DNA of 64,000 bases from Bradyrhizobium sp. CB1717 (GTDB lineage Bacteria; Pseudomonadota; Alphaproteobacteria; Rhizobiales; Xanthobacteraceae): assembly GCF_029714325.1 (NCBI RefSeq), contig NZ_CP121666.1, positions 3,782,001 through 3,846,000 on the forward strand. The letters are read 5' to 3'. Below are positions 60,715 through 64,000 of this stretch, one piece after another. Position 1 is the first letter of the stretch. Each line of letters begins with the position of its first letter. The notes beneath the pieces were generated by a model. It made no database searches, had not been told where the DNA came from, and saw only the letters and a list, made by a program, of their open reading frames with translations. Made by a program: the position numbers and the translations under genes.

Positions 60715-62154
60715 ATGTCAATCAGCCGTCGCCAAGCACTTGCCACCTTCAGCGCCGCTGTATCGGTTCTCGCGATGTCCCGCGCAGCACGCGCCGACTT
60801 TGATGGCCCCGTCGTCAGGGCCCTGGAGGGCGGCGACGATTTCTGGCTCGCCCAGGACGCCTATATCTACGGATATCCGCTGGTGACGATGGAGATGACC
60901 CGCCGGGTCATGACGAACGTTGCGGCGGTGGAGGGCACGCACGGGCCGATGGGGCAGTTCGTCAAGTTGCGCAAGTACCCTGATGCCAGCTTCAGGGATG
61001 TCACGGCACCCAATGCCGACACCCTCTACACGACGGCCTGGATCGACGTGGGCGACGAGCCCTGGGTCCTGAGTATGCCTGATATGAAAGACCGCTACTT
61101 CCTGTTTCCGATGCTGGACGGCTGGACCAATGTGTTCCAGGTGCCGGGCAAGCGCACCACCGGCACCAAGGCGCAGACTTACGCGATCACCGGTCCGGGC
61201 TGGAAGGGAACGCTTCCCGCCGGCGTCAAGGAATACAAATCACCCACGAGCATGGTGTGGATTCTGGGCCGCATCTACTGCACCGGCACACCGGAGGATT
61301 ATGCGGCCGTGCACGCCGCGCAGGACGAGTTCAAGATCGTCCCTCTCAGCGCCTACGGCAAGTCCTATACGCCGCCGGCAGGAAAGGTCGATGCGTCGAT
61401 CGACATGAAGACGCCGGTTCGCGACCAGGTCAACCGCATGGACGCCGCGGCCTATTTCACCCTTCTCGCGCAATTGATGAAGCGCAATCCGCCGGCCGCC
61501 GCCGATGCGCCCGAGGTCGCCAGGTTCGCGCAGATCGGCCTCGTCCCCGGCAAGGATTTTGATGCGGGCAAGTTCGACGTTGCCTTCGCCAAGCGAGTCC
61601 CACAGGTGGCGTTCGACCGCATTATGCTCCAGTTCAAGGTCAACAAGGCGATCAAGAACATCAACGGCTGGGCCTTCGACAGCGAAGCCGGCGTCTACGG
61701 CACCAATTATTTCAACCGTGCGCTTGTCACGGCCATCGGGCTTGGCGCCAACCGAATCCAGGATGCGTGCTATCCGACATCCCAGAAGGACGCCGACGGG
61801 AAAGAGTATGTCGGCAGCAACAAGTACGTCATGCGTTTTCCGAAGGGGCAACTTCCTCCCGTCGCAGGCTTCTGGTCGCTCACGATGTACGACGAAAACT
61901 ATTTCTTCGTCGCCAATCCGATCAACCGCCAGTCCATCAGTGCCCGCCAGAACCTCAAGGCCAATCCGGACGGTTCGGTCGATCTCTACCTTCAGAAGGA
62001 CAATCCCGGTCCCGACAAGGAGAGCAACTGGCTTCCTGCGCCGGCGGGCAAGTTCGTGCTGATGCTGCGCATGTACTGGCCGAACGAGAAGTCGCCCTCG
62101 ATCATCAACGGGACGTGGAAGCCGCCGCCGGTCCGGCAGGTGACGAGCAGCTAG
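60715..62154 (+). CDS. DUF1254/DUF1214-family secreted protein
   Basis: The 479-residue product begins with a Tat-type signal (SISRRQALATFSAAVSVLAM). The DUF1254 domain follows (LAQDAYIYGYPLVTMEMTRR, then FRDVTAPNADTLYTTAWIDV), and the C-terminal DUF1214 part has GFWSLTMYDENYFFVANPIN and WLPAPAGKFVLMLRMYWPNE. Members are periplasmic, often encoded beside stress genes; the function is not established. Length is normal. Confidence 0.92.
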   Translation: MSISRRQALATFSAAVSVLAMSRAARADFDGPVVRALEGGDDFWLAQDAYIYGYPLVTMEMTRRVMTNVAAVEGTHGPMGQFVKLRKYPDASFRDVTAPNADTLYTTAWIDVGDEPWVLSMPDMKDRYFLFPMLDGWTNVFQVPGKRTTGTKAQTYAITGPGWKGTLPAGVKEYKSPTSMVWILGRIYCTGTPEDYAAVHAAQDEFKIVPLSAYGKSYTPPAGKVDASIDMKTPVRDQVNRMDAAAYFTLLAQLMKRNPPAAADAPEVARFAQIGLVPGKDFDAGKFDVAFAKRVPQVAFDRIMLQFKVNKAIKNINGWAFDSEAGVYGTNYFNRALVTAIGLGANRIQDACYPTSQKDADGKEYVGSNKYVMRFPKGQLPPVAGFWSLTMYDENYFFVANPINRQSISARQNLKANPDGSVDLYLQKDNPGPDKESNWLPAPAGKFVLMLRMYWPNEKSPSIINGTWKPPPVRQVTSS

Positions 62155-62164
62155 GGAGACTCTT

Positions 62165-62303
62165 GCAGGGTGGGTTAGCCATCCGGCTGCGCGAAGCGCA
62201 GTCCGCAAGGCGTAACCCACCGCTTTCGTGTCTACAGAAACAGAAGTGGTGCGTTACGCCGCGCAGATGCGCTTTGCGTATCTGCAGGACTAACCCACCC
62301 TAC
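62165..62303. repeat. Palindromic repeat, family D
   Basis: Outer arms GCAGGGTGGGTTAGCC and GGACTAACCCACCCTAC, inner CGTAACCCACC / GGTGCGTTACG and GCGCGAAGCGCAGTCCG. It separates the DUF1254 and GGDEF genes, which converge. Confidence 0.8.
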
Positions 62304-62314
62304 AAAATTCCACA

Positions 62315-63523
62315 TCAGGCCGCGCTTGCGATGGGGCCGCCCGGCTCGCTCTGTTGCATCCGGCGCAGCGCTGCCACGTTGGTCTCGACCGATGCGAGGC
62401 AGCAGCGGGATTTGCCGCCCGACTTCGCATCGTAGAGCGCGGCATCGGCGATCGCGAGCAATTCGGCGACTTCGGCGCCGTGATCCGGTGACATCGCAAT
62501 GCCGACGCTGGCTCCGACACTGGCGCGCACCTCGCCACTGAGCTCATAGGAAGCGGCAACCTCGGCGATGAGGCGGTGTCCCGTCTCCTGCGCCAGCACG
62601 GGAGTGACGCCGTCGAGGACCACGACGAATTCGTCGCCGCCCATCCGCGCAACCACGGTGCCGTCAGGCAACACCCGGCGCACGCGCGCGGCCACCGCTT
62701 TCAGCACTTCGTCGCCCGCCGCGTGTCCGAACGTGTCGTTGATCGGCTTGAAATTGTCGAGGTCGAAGAACATCACCGCGAAGGAGCGTTCGGCGCGCGC
62801 CGCGAGCCTCGTGCCGAGCGCTTCGACGAGGCCGGCCCGATTGAGCAGTCCCGTCAGCGCGTCATGATGGGCGCGATGGCTGTTCTCGCGCTCGGCGCGC
62901 ATGGTTGCGATCAGCATCCGGTTGAGACGGAAAGCGGCAGCCGTCATCGCAGCCAGATACATCGGCACCTGCAGATACACGATGTAGAACAGCGGCTCGC
63001 CGGCGAGTGCGGCGCCGGGGATGATGGGACCAAGGCTCAAGAGGATCATGGTTCCGGCGAGGCGTGGTGCGCCGAAATTGCGGAAGCAGATGCCGCCGAC
63101 CATCGCTGCGGCCGACAGCGACGCCAGCATGGCGACGACCCAGTCGCCGCTCGCAAGGCTGGCGATGGCGCCAAATCCGACGCTGGCGCTCCAGGCGACC
63201 GCAAGCAGGAGATGAAGGTCGGTGGGAGTGGGGCGGTGCTCACGCGCCTTGCGATGCGCGCTGGCAAGCACGAGGAGACGGGCGAGGCAGATCGCGATCT
63301 CCATGACCAGCCAGACGATGAAGGGGGCGGTCTGCTTGCGCGCTGCGATCACGGCGGCGACCGCAATGGTGTTGACGGCGCCGGCGGCAAACACCGGCAG
63401 GGAGCCGTGCAGCTGGGCAATCAGCGCGGCACGGATGTCGTCGGGCGCGCCCGGCCCGGCATCGGCCAGCCAGCGCGTCAGGCGCCAGCTCGGCGCGCTG
63501 TAGAGTGCCTCGTTCGATTGCAT
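62315..63523 (-). CDS. Membrane diguanylate cyclase (GGDEF)
   Basis: The 402-residue protein has an N-terminal sensor of about six transmembrane helices (residues 30-210) and a C-terminal GGDEF domain (about 235-395). It has LTGLLNRAGLVEALGTRL, VMFFDLDNFKPINDTFGHAA and the intact active site GGDEF at residues 295-299. It therefore should make cyclic di-GMP. No RxxD inhibitory site is evident at the usual position. The start at 63523 (MQSNEALYSAP) is preferred to an upstream ATG. Its signal could act through PilZ proteins such as that at 34644. Confidence 0.92.
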   Translation of the reverse strand: MQSNEALYSAPSWRLTRWLADAGPGAPDDIRAALIAQLHGSLPVFAAGAVNTIAVAAVIAARKQTAPFIVWLVMEIAICLARLLVLASAHRKAREHRPTPTDLHLLLAVAWSASVGFGAIASLASGDWVVAMLASLSAAAMVGGICFRNFGAPRLAGTMILLSLGPIIPGAALAGEPLFYIVYLQVPMYLAAMTAAAFRLNRMLIATMRAERENSHRAHHDALTGLLNRAGLVEALGTRLAARAERSFAVMFFDLDNFKPINDTFGHAAGDEVLKAVAARVRRVLPDGTVVARMGGDEFVVVLDGVTPVLAQETGHRLIAEVAASYELSGEVRASVGASVGIAMSPDHGAEVAELLAIADAALYDAKSGGKSRCCLASVETNVAALRRMQQSEPGGPIASAA

Positions 63524-63704
63524 TGCAGAGCGTCCCAATATCCCAGGGGCCAACAACGACGACGGCTCCTAACAGCCTTTTAAGCCAGAAGCCGATTGTG
63601 CCGGCCGTGCTTGACGCAAGGTAAATGGGCGCTGCCGGGACTGCGGCTGTGCAGGAAGGTGCGGGTTGGTGCAGGTGTGCGGCGAGGGGCGGATTGGGAC
63701 AACG

Positions 63705-63810
63705 TCGTAGCCCGGTGAGCCAACGGTTCGGCGCAACGCGCCGCCCGATGACAGGCACCGCGACATCCGGGGCAAGGTCCCGCATGTCGCTGCGCTCATG
63801 CGGGCTACCA
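63705..63810. repeat. Palindromic repeat, family E, copy 1
   Basis: Outer arms CGTAGCCCGGTG and CATGCGGGCTACCAG. It lies at the right end of the window, in the 477-base gap after the GGDEF gene start, where I see no gene. Confidence 0.65.
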
Positions 63811-63814
63811 GTCT

Positions 63815-63908
63815 CGTAGGGTGGGCAAAGCGCAGCGTGCCCACCATGGTTCGACAAATCTGGCAAGGAATGGTGGGCACGGCGCTTCGCGCCTTTGCCC
63901 ACCCTACG
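63815..63908. repeat. Palindromic repeat, family C, copy 4
   Basis: Arms CGTAGGGTGGGCAAAGCGCA and TTTGCCCACCCTACG, with inner GTGCCCACCATGG / ATGGTGGGCAC. This is the most complete copy of the family. Confidence 0.87.
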
Positions 63909-63914
63909 AGATCT

Positions 63915-63990
63915 TCGTAGCCCGGATGGAGCGGAGCGTAATCCGGGACGGTGCCCCCGCATTCCGCTTCGCTGCATGCGGGCTACGAGA
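63915..63990. repeat. Palindromic repeat, family E, copy 2
   Basis: Arms CGTAGCCCGGATGGAGCG and GCATGCGGGCTACGAG, with inner CGTAATCCGGG. It abuts the family C element, so three palindromic units are stacked at 63705-63990. Confidence 0.72.
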
Positions 63991-64000
63991 CCAGCGCGTT

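Overview
The window looks like chromosomal DNA of a Bradyrhizobium-type alphaproteobacterium. The evidence is high GC throughout, the flagellar block fliO-fliP / flgB-flgC-fliE-fliQ-fliR-flhB next to cckA, an SOS box of the GAAC-N7-GAAC type in front of recA, a tandem glycine riboswitch in front of gcvTHP, a MlotiK1-like potassium channel after alaS, and several families of intergenic palindromic repeats familiar from this genus. This assignment is by pattern recognition; no search was run.

Layout. 1-9 kb: flagellar basal-body and export genes in two divergent blocks, then the cell-cycle phosphorelay kinase CckA. 9-15.8 kb: single housekeeping or envelope genes (Tim44-domain protein, lectin-like secreted protein, GST, isoprenylcysteine-methyltransferase-like protein, class I fumarase). 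15.7-18.5 kb: an AT-richer three-gene cassette encoding a soluble GAF/histidine kinase, a stand-alone receiver and a membrane coiled-coil protein, apparently inserted between fumarase and a secreted SH3-like protein. 18.7-23.8 kb: a carotenoid-oxygenase/membrane-protein locus with a divergent TetR gene and four matching operator sites in two identically built promoters. 23.8-37.6 kb: a mixed stretch with a SET-domain methyltransferase, paired MmyB-type regulators, thioesterases, a DsbA-like protein, YeeE/YedE transporter halves, a PQQ dehydrogenase, a PilZ protein, an HdeA-like protein and many small secreted proteins.

37.9-41.9 kb: an unusual small-gene zone. It holds two tandem putative small RNAs, several proteins of 29-72 residues (most under 60 residues and mostly on the minus strand), repeated GGCCGCC-type terminator hairpins, and a duplicated module of which one copy is partly decayed. 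recA follows. 43.2-46.2 kb: three tandem paralogues of a DUF1835-like family, the middle one broken by frameshifts. 46.4-51 kb: the glycine cleavage system with its riboswitch. 51.2-64 kb: alaS, the cyclic-nucleotide-gated channel, a DUF3455 protein, icd, a TrmJ-DUF559 fusion, a TPR protein, a DUF1254 protein, a GGDEF diguanylate cyclase, and a terminal cluster of repeats.

How the parts fit: the flagellar genes, CckA, the PilZ receptor and the diguanylate cyclase all belong to motility and cell-cycle control. Fumarase, isocitrate dehydrogenase and glycine cleavage are central metabolism. The best candidates for undescribed biology are the kinase/receiver/membrane cassette, the microprotein and small-RNA zone upstream of recA, the tandem DUF1835-like paralogues and the paired-operator TetR regulon.
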